Positions 20,248-31,438 of a stretch of DNA of 64,000 nucleotides are shown one piece after another. Under the pieces are notes generated by a model. It was not told the DNA's origin. It saw nothing but the letters and a program-made list of their open reading frames with translations, and made no database searches. A program made the translations under genes and the position numbers. Location: the NCBI RefSeq assembly GCF_963855985.1, contig NC_087093.1:3169501-3233500 (forward strand), written 5' to 3'. The first letter of the stretch is position 1; every line of letters starts with the position of its first letter. The DNA comes from Ostrinia nubilalis. Lineage: Eukaryota > Arthropoda > Insecta > Lepidoptera > Crambidae.

Positions 20248-20877
20248 CTAGCGGCCGCCCGCGACTTCGAACGCGTGGATCCCGTTTTACCCCCTTCATC
20301 TATCTTACGCGGTTTAGATTTTTTCATACAAATGTTTTTTCCCGCTAACTCCCGTTCCCGTGGGAAATTTGCAATATCCTGTTGTAACTAAACTTTAAGT
20401 TTACTAAGGTACCTGCATGCCAAATTTCAAGCGTCTAGTTAGACGCTTAAGTTTAAGCGGTTTAGATTTTTCATACAAAAGGATTTTCCCGCTAATTCCC
20501 GTTCCCGTGGGAATTTCGGGAATTCGTTGTTGTAACTAAGCTTTAAGTTTACTAAGGTACCTACATACCAAATTTCAAGCGTCTAACTTAAGCGGTTTAG
20601 ATTTTTCATACAAAAGGATTTTCTCGCTAATTCCGGTTCCCGTGGGAATTTCGGGAATTCCTTGTTGTAACTAAGCTTAAGTTTACTAAGATACCTACAT
20701 TCAAAATTTTAAGCGTCTAACTTAAGCGGTTTAGATTTTTCATACAAAAGGATTTTCCCGCTATTTCCTGTCCCGTGGGAATTCCTAAGTATACTATAAC
20801 CTGCCCAGGAGTATGAAGAATAATTGTGCCAAGTTTCGTTAAAATCCGTCTAGTAGTTTTTGTTTCTATAAGGAACA

Positions 20878-20912
<35 letters not shown>

Positions 20913-21045
20913 AAAAATTTTACTGATTGCATTTTTGGCATCAGTATCGATCACTAATCACCCCCTGATAGTTATTTTGAAAATATATTTCATGTACAGA
21001 ATTGACCTCTCTACAGATTTATTATAAGTATAGAAGATAGATTAT
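20248..21045 (-). mobile_element. GTCT-type element with internal tandem array, longest copy
   Basis: Left end CTAGCGGCCGCCCGCGAC, then four tandem units of about 135 bp, then AAACTTGGCAC-type sequence (minus strand), a GACA/GTCT microsatellite near 20881-20912, and the end GACCTCTCTACAGATTTATT. Partial relatives are at 4338-4682 and 6548-6962. Frames of 66-74 aa within are by-products of the repeat. Confidence 0.72.
20309..20790. repeat. Tandem array, four units of about 135 bp
   Basis: Unit starts at roughly 20309, 20457, 20592 and 20727 each with GCGGTTTAGATTTTT. Conserved blocks per unit: TTCCCGCTAATTCCCGTTCC, TTGTTGTAACTAAGC, ACCAAATTTCAAGCGTC. The first spacing is 148 bp, the others about 135. 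Confidence 0.8.
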
Positions 21046-21685
21046 TAACTTGTTCTGCAAATAAAATTATTTGATTTTATTTAATTCACAAACAATCTCA
21101 CTGAAACTGAATGTTGTAATTAATCGTAATAGCTTATAACTAACAGGTGTCTCAGAAATGGTGTAAAACGGTTATCATGGTACAGGTAGATTATTTTTGT
21201 TGCTAGATTCATAAATTACCTGCCCCCTAATTCCATATTTTTTGCGTTTTTGCAAAATTTGACGTTTTAGGCTACGACAGCTTTTATTAGTAGTAGTATG
21301 TAAATGGATATCACTTTTTAGCAGATCCATCATGAACGTAAACAACACATAATTCCACAGTTAACTTTCTTTTTTTACAAATTCGCCGTCTTCGTCGTCA
21401 AGTAGTCTATGGTCCCGGAATCTGCGAACAAAAACAGTTGAGAACCCTACCTAAACTTAGGGGGTAGGTATATTATGTATAACTTAAGAAACACCAGCGT
21501 AATGAACTGAAATGAATCAGCCTTCGTTCTGTCATTTGTAAGGATTTTGTTTGAGCCGAGTCTATTTTGGTTTCAAGGATGGAGTATATTTGTTAACTTG
21601 CCTTCTAAACGATGTGTGTTTGTGTGTGATTATTTGTATTTTTTCCTTTACTTTTGTGTTGACTCCTTTGTCAACTCATAATGGC

Positions 21686-22006
21686 CAATAGACTAGTTTC
21701 CTAAAAAAATTTTTTTAGTCCGTCATGTTTAATATCAAAAAATATTGGACACATATATTTTTATTTGTCAATCTAACAAATTATTACATAGTTATGGTGC
21801 GTTGAAGTTCCGCACGACGTCACAACGTGCGGCACTTTTATGCAAGCATTGACGTCACGGGCCTCTTCTTATGAACTTTAGCGCGCTTTATCTCTTTAAA
21901 TTTTCATTAGTTTGAAAAAGTGAAATACGTGTAGAGTATTTTTTGATAAGTTAACTGACGGACTAATTAAAACTCTTGCTTTTTGACCCAGGAAACATCC
22001 CTATTA
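21686..22006. mobile_element. 321-bp MITE, 'AATAGxCTAGTTTCCT' family (copy 1)
   Basis: Almost identical to 50930-51250. Imperfect inverted ends AATAGACTAGTTTCCT and AGGAAACATCCCTATT. Interior has GTTCCGCACGACGTCACAAC and TTGACGTCACGGGCC, palindromic TGACGTCA-like sites. Non-coding. Confidence 0.78.
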
Positions 22007-23035
22007 TTGGTTATTACTATATAATAGTGCCATATTATTATCTATCAACTACCTACCTAAATAATTATTATACTAATCCGCGCGCGAGTTGAAGGCAGAG
22101 TTTGAGTTCACGAGCAATTACGATAAAGTTTGGGATATCAGTCTTAATTTATTTCATTTGTAGAACTAATCCCAAACAGGGAACCTGCCAGAAGATCGAT
22201 GATATGAAAAGTCTATCCTCTTAATTATATCGTATTTATATCGTACCTATCCTAGTTTTGCTCGCAATTTAAAGACAGTTTCTCATTTGCGTGGCGCAGT
22301 AGCAGTATCTTCATATTTTTTTTGCATCTCTTAGGAAAACTTACAGCTAAATATTACATTAAGTAGTGTTTATAATTAAGCCAATTACAAGTTTCCTCCT
22401 ATTGTAAGACAATTTATTTGATCGCGGACGGAAAATTAAGTATTTCGATTATCGCTGTATCTAAGTAAGGGTTTGGCTTTCAGTAACTAGCAGTTACTTC
22501 TCTTAAAATTCATTGAAAATTGTAAATTTTCTAAAGCTCTAATGTTAGTATTAGTTTGTTGTTTGTTGTGGGTTGCTGGCTGGTCCTGAAGAGTGATACC
22601 ACGTTGGTTCTGCTGAAACTTACATACAAAAAGCCGAAAGAAAATGCAAATAGTACCATTTCTCGGCCTCAGTTACAGCATCTATTAACAAAATGGACTC
22701 TTTGTAACAAAGGTCCTAATCTGCACACGTTTTTAATTTCACTTTTCACTCTGTATCTCGCTCTTGCTCGCACTGATAGGACCACGGCATTGGTAGAGGT
22801 AGAAGTAGTCGAAAATTCGGATGTGGTGTACGAAGTCGACGCAAGGAGACGCATCGACGTTGTGTTTGTCTGTAGTCTGGGATCGACCCCGCCTCACCAG
22901 TATTAGGATTAGGGTTTCGACAACATAGTTATTTGTTTTGTTGTCCATGTTTGATCGGATATGACCTATCTAACTTCCAAGGCTGAAGGCTCGACCTCCT
23001 AAAATCCTCGTATAGAGACGGACTTTGTTTCTAAC
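22007..23035. other. No supported gene
   Basis: A plus-strand 116-aa frame (22556-22906) and overlapping minus-strand frames of 61 and 69 aa occur here; none shows a known motif, and sequences on both strands stay open because of local composition. No splice evidence. Confidence 0.4.
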
Positions 23036-23038
23036 TTA

Positions 23039-23125
23039 GGATGAGTTGCACCATCTTACTTTAACTTTGACAAACGTCAAAAATCTGTCCCACTCCATAC
23101 AAAAAGTTTTGGTAGTATTTTATGA
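23039..23125. mobile_element. MITE, 'TTGCACC' family (half copy)
   Basis: GATGAGTTGCACCATCTTAC, then TTTGACAAACGTCAAAAATC and CTCCATACAAAAAG, preceded by TTA. The right half is lost. Confidence 0.7.
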
Positions 23126-23309
23126 TAAAATGCTTGTTGATTTTCCAAAAAGAGCTGCACAATAATAATACGTCACTGTTTCATGTACTCCAGTGTCATC
23201 CCTAAATCCTAACTCTGCTCGGGCTAAATATTTGAGCGTGCGGATTGGAAGCGTATTTGCTAAACATATACCTATTGTTCCTGTAGAGACCTATACCTAC
23301 AAATATCTG

Positions 23310-23499
23310 TAGTCACAAACATCAATATGAGGTCTCACAGTGCGCGTGAACGCACAGGATCCAAAAAACTTATTCATAGACAATACTTGAGCGGCAGAGT
23401 AACACACACAAACCAATCACAGAGTATTCAACGCTGTGCGTTCGAATTCGCATAGCATTTCTGTTGCACTTAAGCAAGCATCGTTTGTAAATACTGGTG
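23310..23499 (-). mobile_element. MITE, 'CGCCCGTATTCAC' family (copy 5)
   Basis: Family core in minus orientation (AATATGAGGTCTCACAGTGC, AACCAATCACAGAG, AAGCAAGCATCGTTTGTAAA). Two short extra segments (near 23358-23399 and 23448-23465) interrupt it. TTA follows the right end (23500-23502). Confidence 0.72.
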
Positions 23500-23842
23500 T
23501 TAAGTATCATAACGTATAGAAAACATAAGATGGGTTGAAATTAATTACCTACATTATTTTTTAAGATCATAATTTCACATATTTTTGAGGTGGTCATTTT
23601 TAATCAAAGCACGTTCCACCTGCGTTTCAGGCAACGAACTTGTTGTCTGCTCCGTTGGGATAAACTCAACATTGAAGTCTTGAATCTTGTAGTACTTGAA
23701 CTTACTGTCTAGACATTGTTAGTAAGTTCAAATTTTCTCACTTAGCTGAAATCCTGTGCAAAATTGTACACCAATCATTACACTCGAATATTACTTAACC
23801 AGTGTGTTTCCAGTGTTTAAACTAGGATTAAGGCCTACAGAT

Positions 23843-24060
23843 AGCCGTTTGGTGTAGTTGTTTGTTGCGGTTTCGATTCCCGCACAGTAAAAATATTTTG
23901 TGTGCATAAACGTATTTGTTTGTGTTGCTCTGGGTGTTTACAAAAAAAGTATAGTTAGTTATGTTTATAGGTATCTGTTGTCTAATCTGTACCCATAGCT
24001 ACAAGCTTTGCTTAGTTTGGGACTAGAGGCGCAGTGTGATTAATGTCCAAGGATAATTAT
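23843..24060 (+). mobile_element. tRNA-derived SINE, 'GCCGTTTGGTGTAG' family (copy 1)
   Basis: The head has an A-box-like GCCGTTTGGTGTAGTTG and a B-box-like GGTTTCGATTCCC, separated by less than in a tRNA because of an internal deletion. The body has TTTGTGTGCATAAACG, CTGTTGTCTAATCTGTACCC, AAGCTTTGCTTAGTTTGG. The minus-strand copy at 41880-42117 is fuller. Transcribed by RNA polymerase III and mobilised by a LINE, as is known for this class. Confidence 0.72.
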
Positions 24061-24082
24061 GTTTGTATGTGTACATACATTT

Positions 24083-24300
24083 TCTAGGGCACACTAAAAA
24101 CCAGCGTCGTGACCTTCCTCACCGTTGGCCACGGCATATGCTGAGCCCATTACGATGGGCATGGCTTTTGCGACAGGGTGGCACTGCTCAGTTCACTTTT
24201 TATTTTCTATTTTTGTGCTATTTTTTTAGTATCCCTTCTATCCTAAGTGATGTTCATCGTAATGTATCTTTCTTTCTTTGTATTGATGACCACTTTCACA
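24083..24300 (+). mobile_element. Short retroelement, 'GGCACACTGAAAACCAGCG' family (copy 1)
   Basis: GGGCACACTAAAAACCAGCG, CACGGCATATGCTGAG, GTGGCACTGCTCAGTTCAC and a TTTCTTTC end match 59041-59290 in reverse. Non-coding; SINE or LINE 3' end. Confidence 0.6.
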
Positions 24301-24324
24301 CTCTAGATAGGTATTATGACCTCA

Positions 24325-24415
24325 AAATGATCCCTGTGGCAGCCCTGAACCCCCTAATCCCCCAATCACTCAAGGCTGAATGTTTGAGCGCGCGGATTGG
24401 AAGCGGATTTGCTAA
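24325..24415. repeat. Short dispersed repeat, also at 23195-23262
   Basis: GCGGATTGGAAGCG followed by ATTTGCTAA, with TTTGAGCG upstream, occurs here and near 23233. Boundaries unclear. Confidence 0.5.
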
Positions 24416-24699
24416 CGCACGCGTTTGTCTCACTTAGCCCGGTCGGCGGCGCATTTTGAAAAACTTCGCCCGAACCTGTTCGCGCATCATTGGCGTCATT
24501 TGCGGGAACCTCCATTTTCCCGTTTTTGACACAACTTTTTTCCCGTTTTTGAGATGGGTTGTAAAGAACGGGAAACTATGGTTGGCTTTTTATGTTTTTG
24601 AAGTAAATGTTGATATATTGTGTATTAAATTATATTCATTAAAGCTCTCTAAGGCCCAACCCAGTAGGATCGAATCGATTTAACAAGCGATTTTTTATC

Positions 24700-25635
24700 G
24701 AAAAAAAAGCTGTTAATTCGACAAGTTACTATTATAAACTCAAAAAAAAAAAAACGATCAGAGTCTACGCCATATTATTAGACCTGTTGGCTTTTTCTAA
24801 AAAGACTCAAATATTATTTGTTCAAACATCACCAATTACTTGAGCAAACGAATTAAGCATCGAAATAACACAATTATCGTTGTTTGCCGTACAAATTGGA
24901 CGGACGTTTTAAATTCGGATGCCTGTGACGTGACACAAATGAAATCGGGACTGGGATGAAGTCGTGTCAACAATCTCCGACATTTTAATGGGCTGTAACA
25001 GAATTTGCGTAATAAGTAGGTATGTCGGACGACAACAATTTAGATCTCTTGTTAGTTTAAAACGACCTTTTGGAGTGCTTTTACAACCCTTATGTGACTT
25101 GTTGTCACTTTACTGATGTATTTCATAAACTGATGGTTGTCACAAAATAGATAATAACTTAGTAGATAAAATTTCAAAAGCTTATTATGTATATTTTATC
25201 TTCAATATTGAAAATGTATTTTTAATACGATAACGAATGCTTTCTAAACTTTGTAATTGATTTGAAAAAGTGCCAGTAATATTTTCAATTAATTAAATTT
25301 CTGGGAAGTGTTTTCCATTAACTCATTCATTCAATCCAGCAATGTTTTTTATTTCACTGGATGAAAATAATAATGTCTACCATATTAAAATTTAATAACA
25401 TTTCACTGAAATATGATATTCTGATCCTAATCATATCAAGTAAATCCAGTTTATTTAATCTCACCGTAGATAATTCAATCGGTTCCAAGTGAAGAGCAAG
25501 CTATCTAACTAAGCTGAAAGCACGCTGAAGCATCTTATATAGCTGTAATACGGGTGATTGTGGAATGAAAACGTCTATTCTGATGTGCTGTCGACCGTAC
25601 CTACTAATAAGGTTTCATTTCTCTCAGACATCTCG
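24700..25635. other. Mostly featureless; one repeated block
   Basis: Around 24941-25000 a block with GTGTCAACAATCTCCGACAT resembles the repeats at 28740 and 33684. The rest is AT-rich with no coding evidence. Confidence 0.4.
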
Positions 25636-25640
25636 TGTAA

Positions 25641-26242
25641 GAGCCAAAGCACACGATGCGTTGCGGCGCCGCACCACAAAGATTTCGCCGTATCGCGCGA
25701 CGCGGCGCCGCACCGCTCTCGTGGGCACCTTCTAAATGGCTAGAGTACCTTCTGTACTCGTCAATCTGCCTCTCACTCACTCTCATAAAAGCTCTTAAAG
25801 CTACAAGCGCGCGTCCCTTAAAAAAACCTGTATTATTACACACTGGACTGGCTGCTCTCATAATAATTTTTGTGCCTATTTGAGTTTTTCCATTTTGGCG
25901 CTGCAGGCCATATACTGATTGTCCATGGAACTAAAATTAGTGATGTTTCCTTCTCACTTACTCCTATGGTTACTCCATACAATGTACCTACGTCAAAATA
26001 GTTCTCGGGACAATCGTAGTGGCGCTTCAAATTGGTACACAAAATTAGCTGTCATTTGTATGGAGACCGCCTGTCCAGTGTGTAATAATACTGGTTTTTT
26101 TTAAAGGACGCGCGCTGGTAGCTTAACGAGCTTTTCCAGCTTCACCGGGCAGAGTGGCAGTCATAAAGGTCAGTGCGACGCTGCGACACCGTTCCGGCAT
26201 CGCATCGCCGCCGCAACGCATCGTGTGCTTTGGCTTTGGCTC
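25641..26242. mobile_element. MITE, 'GAGCCAAAGCACACGATG' family (copy 1), host of a nested MITE
   Basis: Inverted ends GAGCCAAAGCACACGATGCG and its counterpart; TAA on both sides (25638-25640, 26243-26245). GC-rich subterminal GCGGCGCCGCACC motifs. A second MITE (25786-26136) lies within. Related copy at 55781-56115. Frames of 61-85 aa here are repeat by-products. Confidence 0.82.
25786..26136. mobile_element. Nested MITE, 'AAAAGCTC...AGCGCGCGTCC' family
   Basis: Long imperfect inverted repeats of about 65 bp: AAAAGCTCTTAAAGCTAC, AGCGCGCGTCC, CTGTATTATTACACACTGGA on the left, mirrored on the right. Lies wholly inside the 25641-26242 element and so is younger. Non-coding. Confidence 0.78.
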
Positions 26243-26565
26243 TAAGCAGACGTAATAGAGAAAATCAATCGTCTAGAGACGCGGCGGCTCGTACAGACAA
26301 CACATCAGACTGCACATTTTTGTTGAAAAATAGCACCTATCACAACTGCATAAGATGCCGTAGTGTTAAGCTTGACGTGCTAGCATCTACTGTCGTCTGT
26401 TAAAGCGCACAATACGGAGAAATTGCTGCCTCCATTGGATTTCTTTTCTGTTGGCGCAGTAAATTAAAATGACTGCTGATGTTAGGGCTCGTTTTACGGT
26501 AATCCAGTTTTGTAGGATCCAGTAATGATCCAGGACTGTGTGAACACTCGTTACTCCGTAATATT

Positions 26566-26662
26566 CGTTCGTTCGTTCTTTTCAGCCGAATGACGTCCAC
26601 TAATGGACAAAGGTCTCCCCCAAGGATTTCCACAAGGCCCGGTCCTGCGCCGCCCGCATACT
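26566..26662 (-). mobile_element. RTE-type LINE 3' fragment
   Basis: Minus strand: GGCCGGACCGTGxxxAAATCCTTGGGGG-type tail ending in (CGAA)n. Possible degraded target duplication ACTCCGTAAT / ACTGCGTATT around it. Confidence 0.7.
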
Positions 26663-27185
26663 GCGTATTTATTGTGTTTGATATTCGAATTATTTAGAAC
26701 GAATCGATTTTTGCGGGACACTGCAAACGGAATGTTCGTATGAACGTTAATATTAAAACACGTATACTACTAAACGGGATCCTACAAAAAAAACAGGATG
26801 TCTTCATGGGAACAAGCCCTAACTGACATGTACCTACAATCATTTTTTGAAAAGGATATTTTGATGGATTCCAACAGAAGGTAACAGGAAAAGCTTGGTA
26901 ACTCGAAAACGATTTTTTTACAGTCATAACAGTTGGAAACTCACTCATTTAAATTTGTAATTGAATCCCAATGGAATTCATTTTAGGAAGGGCCTTCTGA
27001 GAAAAAAATGAAACGTTTTATAGAACGTTTCAACAAATAAGTGGGCGTTGTGTTAAATTTAGAATCAAAGATTAATTTGAAATTATTAAGACTCCAAATC
27101 AAGGCTGTCGAAGTACATCATTATTATGAATAAAGTTTGAATTCGATTTGAAATGTTTTTGAGTAAATTGTTGCTAAGGTGTTAC

Positions 27186-28044
27186 GTACGATACATACTT
27201 CAGTGGACTTACATACTTTAGACTCTAAACTTCAGTGGGGTCCTCATATTGAAACCTTGTCAGCAAGGCTCAGTTCAGCTGCTTTTGCAGTGAGAAAGAT
27301 AAGGCAATTAACTGACATTGAAACGGCAAGGCTAGTTTATTTTAGCTATTTTCATAGTATAATGTCATACGGCATATTGTTGTGGGGCTCAGCTGCGGAC
27401 ATTGAAACTGTGTTCGTTCTGCAGAAGAGAGCAGTGCGGGCTATTTATAACCTTGGACCCCGATTTTCCTTGAGAGAATTCTTTAAGGAGATTAATATAC
27501 TGACAGTAGCTTCACAGTTCATTTATGAAAACCTTTTATATGTTCGCAAAAATATAGAGCAATTTACTAGAAAGAGTGATTTACACAAGTTCAATACAAG
27601 AAACAAAAATAAACTTGCCGTTCCAAATTTCAGACTGCACAAGATTGGTAATTCATTTATGGGGAAATGTATTAAACTTTTCAATAAATTACCACAAACT
27701 GTTGTAGAATTGCCCATTCATAAATTTAAAGCACATATCAAAAGCACCTTAATGAAAAAGGGCTACTATAAAGTTGATGATTATATAAAGGATAAAAATG
27801 TTTGAAATGTTTAACTACCTAGCTCGCATTAATACTTATGACTATAATTTGTATATTTTAAAGACTGTAAAACCTTGAAAAGGAGGCTGACAATAGTGAC
27901 TGAGTTTCTTGCGCTGCTTCTTCTCAGCACTGGCCCATTTATTGTCCCGAAGCAGTGGTAGGGTCAATATTGGGACGTGTAAAAGCGCTTTTTTAAAGCC
28001 TATTTGCAAAAATAAATGAATTTTATGAATTTTATGAATTTTAC
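27186..28044 (+). mobile_element. Jockey-type LINE, 5'-truncated 3' end
   Basis: The coding part (to 27805) is followed by a 3' UTR with GCCCATTTATTGTCCCGAAG and a tail of repeated TGAATTTTA. TGTTAC at 27180-27185 and 28045-28050 may be a short target duplication. A tail-only relative is at 34460-34600. Confidence 0.78.
27206..27805 (+). CDS. LINE reverse transcriptase, C-terminal region (Jockey-type)
   Basis: An open frame of about 200 residues after the truncation point (the first ATG-like start at 27179 lies in flanking DNA). Landmarks: LDSKLQWGPHI, YFHSIMSYGILLWG, VLQKRAVRAIYNLG, FKEINILTVASQFIYENLLY, FNTRNKNKLAVP and KLFNKLP. These are typical of the region after the reverse-transcriptase core in Jockey-clade polyproteins. 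The catalytic domain is missing, so no activity is possible, yet the frame is uninterrupted to its stop, suggesting a fairly young insertion. Confidence 0.82.
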   Translation, partial: DLHTLDSKLQWGPHIETLSARLSSAAFAVRKIRQLTDIETARLVYFSYFHSIMSYGILLWGSAADIETVFVLQKRAVRAIYNLGPRFSLREFFKEINILTVASQFIYENLLYVRKNIEQFTRKSDLHKFNTRNKNKLAVPNFRLHKIGNSFMGKCIKLFNKLPQTVVELPIHKFKAHIKSTLMKKGYYKVDDYIKDKNV

Positions 28045-28474
28045 TGTTACTTATTGGAAAAATATCAGGAGGCATTTATTCTATCTAAGGCTTTGCTAGT
28101 GTTCATTAAAAATATGTCCTTTGCTACTCTGATATACATACAAGGTTTTCCTTGTAAAATATCATCAAAATCAGCTTAGTACTTTTTGCGTAAAGAAATA
28201 ACAAACATCCTCACAAACTTTCATCTTCATAACATAACAAAATCCCAACCAATCGTCACATTCATAGCCTTCATCAACTCTATGGGGATCAACAAAACAT
28301 AGCTTGTAAGCTACGTATTGTTGGATCTCTCTCTTTTCACGTTTGGTAGCAGACTGTATATGGATACAGTCTTCTAATGGTAGAAGACTGCAACCAAACG
28401 CCCTTTAAGCTCAGAACTTTCGAAGTTCAATAAAAACTGTGAGCACATTATTAGGAACTTTAACCAAAACAAAG

Positions 28475-28630
28475 ATACAGGGTGATTTTGTAATGAGTAT
28501 CCAAATTTTTAATAAGCTCTATAGAAAAATTTACTAATACTACTTGTACTTTATCTTAATTAATTTTAATCGTGGTATTTTCCGCAAAAAAAAATTTAAA
28601 TTCTAATTAAATTGCAAATTCACCCTGTAT
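28475..28630. mobile_element. 156-bp MITE, 'ATACAGGGTGA' ends
   Basis: ATACAGGGTGA and TCACCCTGTAT form an 11-bp inverted repeat; the outer TA is the likely target duplication. AT-rich, non-coding interior. Confidence 0.7.
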
Positions 28631-28739
28631 ATAACGATCTTCGTAAAACACAGTTACAAATTCAAACAATATTAGACTCTAACACACGCGTATTAGGCTC
28701 CTACCAGTAGGTATTAGATGCCCTGAATAATTTAGACTG

Positions 28740-28860
28740 AAGGCGAGTAACGACTTACATAGAATTAGTGGTGTTTTCAGCCTGAAAGACGTATGGAACT
28801 GGAATCAGGGCGCTGACAAAGGCGAATCTGTGTCAACAATCGCAAACGTTTTAATAAATA
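28740..28860 (+). repeat. Dispersed repeat shared with 33684-33802
   Basis: AACGACTTACATAGAATTAG, CCTGAAAGACGTATGGAACT and GTGTCAACAATCGCAAACG recur at 33684-33802 with few differences. The last block also appears at 24967. Could be a short transposon; ends not defined. Confidence 0.6.
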
Positions 28861-30400
28861 CGAAAGTAGACTATACTCTTATGTAAGTATCGGTATAGTG
28901 GTTCCAATTCACGAAGGCGAGTGAGCTTTACATGACGTGTGGTGGCTCGTTACTGTTAGTTTTTCAAAAGTTTTGATGTACATTACACAATGGACATGGC
29001 GCACAATTTTTGTTGAAGATGCCAAAAAAAACTACAAAAAATTAGAATGAATACTGTATTTTTACTTTTTTGATATCTTTAAAAATGACTGAAATATTCA
29101 AGCTCAAAGTGCGCTCTTCCGCTAGGAGCGATTTTCCGCGCGGATTTAGAAAATGTGACGTAGTAACATGAAAAGCTGCATGTAAGATATTATCTGTGTA
29201 CAATGGTTAGAATGGTTAGTAGGGGAGCCGAAGCGGGGATTTCGGGACTTACTAAAGAGTGACAGACTAACATACAAGGAAATACTTTGTACCTGGTAAA
29301 TTACCTCTAAGTATGAATTTTTGATATAAAACGGCATTAGTTCTTATGCCTCTCACCCAAAAAATACCTCAATTAAGCCCAAATTTGAGACCGCAGCCAA
29401 ACTTTGAGTGACGATGGAAACTAGCCTAGATGGAGGTCACATGAAATTGAACTTCTGCTTCTTCATTGATAAAGACTTATCATTTACCATACCTTATCAT
29501 TTTGTATTCCATTTTCAAGTCACTTTTTTTTCGCTTACTGTTTAAACGAAACGTGGGATTTTTTAAATCTCAGGTCTTTTGAACGCACATCTGAACGATG
29601 TCTGGTTTTAATTTCTTCAGTTACTCCGTGACCATGGCGCTTGCAACAGTGCCGAAATATTGGAAACTCAAAACTAAGGTACATGGTAGCAATCCCGTCA
29701 GTAATATAATAGGAAAATGTCTTGAAAAATAAGTAAATCGTATATTACTTATGTAACTAATTTTATTATTTATCATACTTATAACTAATCACTTCATTCA
29801 GAACTAGAAAATTATTCCAAGGATTCCACTTTTCTTCAATAGATGATCAAGATAAAGAGTTATTTATTATAAATTGCTCTTCCACCATTTCAATTATTCT
29901 ATCTTACATCTTACTTGATGAAATCTTTTTCAATTTTATTTACATGGTCATAACATTTTCACCATTCCTCTGCACCAATTTGTGAGGTAGACCTGAAACC
30001 CCCGATAAAGCAGCTATTATAAGAATAATATTAAAAAAAAACCTCCTACTGACGCAGTTAGGTAATAACCTAAATGTATCCAATTTCACTCCAACTTACT
30101 GTCAACTCAACGACGCGCTTTAAAATCAAAGATTGACTTTGAATTATGCCTTATTTTACAATACACATTGAAAACAATATGACTTGCTTAAGCTTTTTCG
30201 ACTTTTTCACAAAAATAACAAATAGGCATGAAGAGATTACAAAATTTCTGCAGCGACTGACAGTTCACTGGATTTACGTTTACAGGTGACAATAAAGCCA
30301 TAGACATTTGCATATGAAAGACACACTTTTCCAATATTTTTGTTTGCCATGAGATTCTGGTACACCTATACCTATCATTTAATGAAAAGATAAACTAATT
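28861..30400. other. Mostly featureless
   Basis: AT-rich, no supported gene. Around 29625-29705 the sequence CCATGGCGCTTGCAACAGTG resembles a LINE-derived repeat I associate with Lepidoptera, but the call is weak. Confidence 0.35.
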
Positions 30401-30408
30401 TTTTTCAG

Positions 30409-30496
30409 CACAACGAAAATCTGCTTTGGCGCGTAGCAATGCAACGTGACAACTACAGTTCGGACTTCTTTATGCGTCCACTACACATAAAATAAA
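30409..30496 (+). CDS. Candidate terminal exon (unidentified)
   Basis: A strong acceptor context (AACTAATTTTTTTCAG) is followed directly by 28 open codons beginning HNENLLWRVAMQRDNYSSDF and a stop at 30493-30495. AATAAA overlaps the stop (30491-30496). The residues are balanced rather than low-complexity and the stretch is more GC-rich than its surroundings. No family recognised. It could be a chance open stretch; phase was inferred as 0 because it alone stays open from the acceptor. Confidence 0.3.
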
Positions 30497-31010
30497 ATTC
30501 GAACTATCGCACATTTTTTCTTTTTAATTCTAATTCAGTAAAAAATGTTTTTAAAACCTTCATTCAAAATTCAAAAGTTATTATCATATGACAGAACTTA
30601 TGACCAAACTATGTACATTGAATAAAATATTTTTCTTTTTATCATCAAGCTTAGCAGTCTAATAAGTTACTATGACACTCGAGTTAATCCACATTCAGCA
30701 CCATAGCCTCCCCTTCTACAAGGCCCTCTACAAATGTCAAAACGTCACTTAACCCTTTTAGCACCAGTTCTTTTGTTTTTGAGAAGATGTGCCCAAATTT
30801 TTATATCAATTTAATTATAGTCCAGTCGTTTGATACAAATTAACGTGGTTACCTGGAAAGTGTTCCGTGAGTTTTGAAAATTGGTGATTAAAATAGATTT
30901 CGCTATGCTCTCTGTTAGTCTGTTAGTTAAGTGTGATTGCCGCGCTCGTTGCGAAATTGGAAAAATGCTGCCTTAGAAAAGATTTTTGATAGTTACATTC
31001 TTTCCTATTT

Positions 31011-31419
31011 CGTCGTTCCAAATGACGTTCACTGCTGGACAAAGGCGAGAGGCCTTTGGGTTTTCCATAGGTTTTTCATAATGAACAGTCCTGCGCTGCC
31101 CGCATTCAGGTTCTTCCCGTGACCTTTACCAGATCGTCGGTCCACCTAGTAGGAGGCCTGCCCACGCTACGTCTTCCAGCCCGTGGTCGCCACTCAAGAA
31201 ATTTTCTGCCCCAATGGCCATCGGCTCTACGAGCTATGTGTCCCGCTCACTGCCACTTGATTTTAGCAATTCTGCGTGCTATGTCGGTCACTTTGGTTCT
31301 CCTGCGGATCTCCTCATTTCTGATTCGATCACGCAGGGAAACCCCGAGCATAGCCCGCTCCATTACCCTTTGGGTGACCTTGAGCCTTCTTATGAGGCCC
31401 ATAGTTTCAGAACCTTAAA
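31011..31419 (-). mobile_element. RTE-type LINE, 409-bp 5'-truncated copy
   Basis: Minus strand encodes a piece beginning near RRLKVTQRVMERAMLG, then LRDRIRNEE, and GRPPTRWTDDLVKV, with frame breaks (for instance in the KWQWAGH block). An 11-bp direct repeat CTTTCCTATTT at 31000-31010 and 31420-31430 marks the target site. Frames of 87-99 aa on the plus strand are antisense artefacts. Confidence 0.88.
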
Positions 31420-31438
31420 CTTTCCTATTTATTTCACG

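Noticed and set aside
22556..22906. Host gene of 116 aa
   Set aside because: Two minus-strand frames stay open over the same stretch, there is no domain, and no splice or promoter support.
28339..28400. Hairpin with CGTTTGGT...ACCAAACG arms
   Set aside because: Arms are short and imperfect; no flanking duplication and no other copy.
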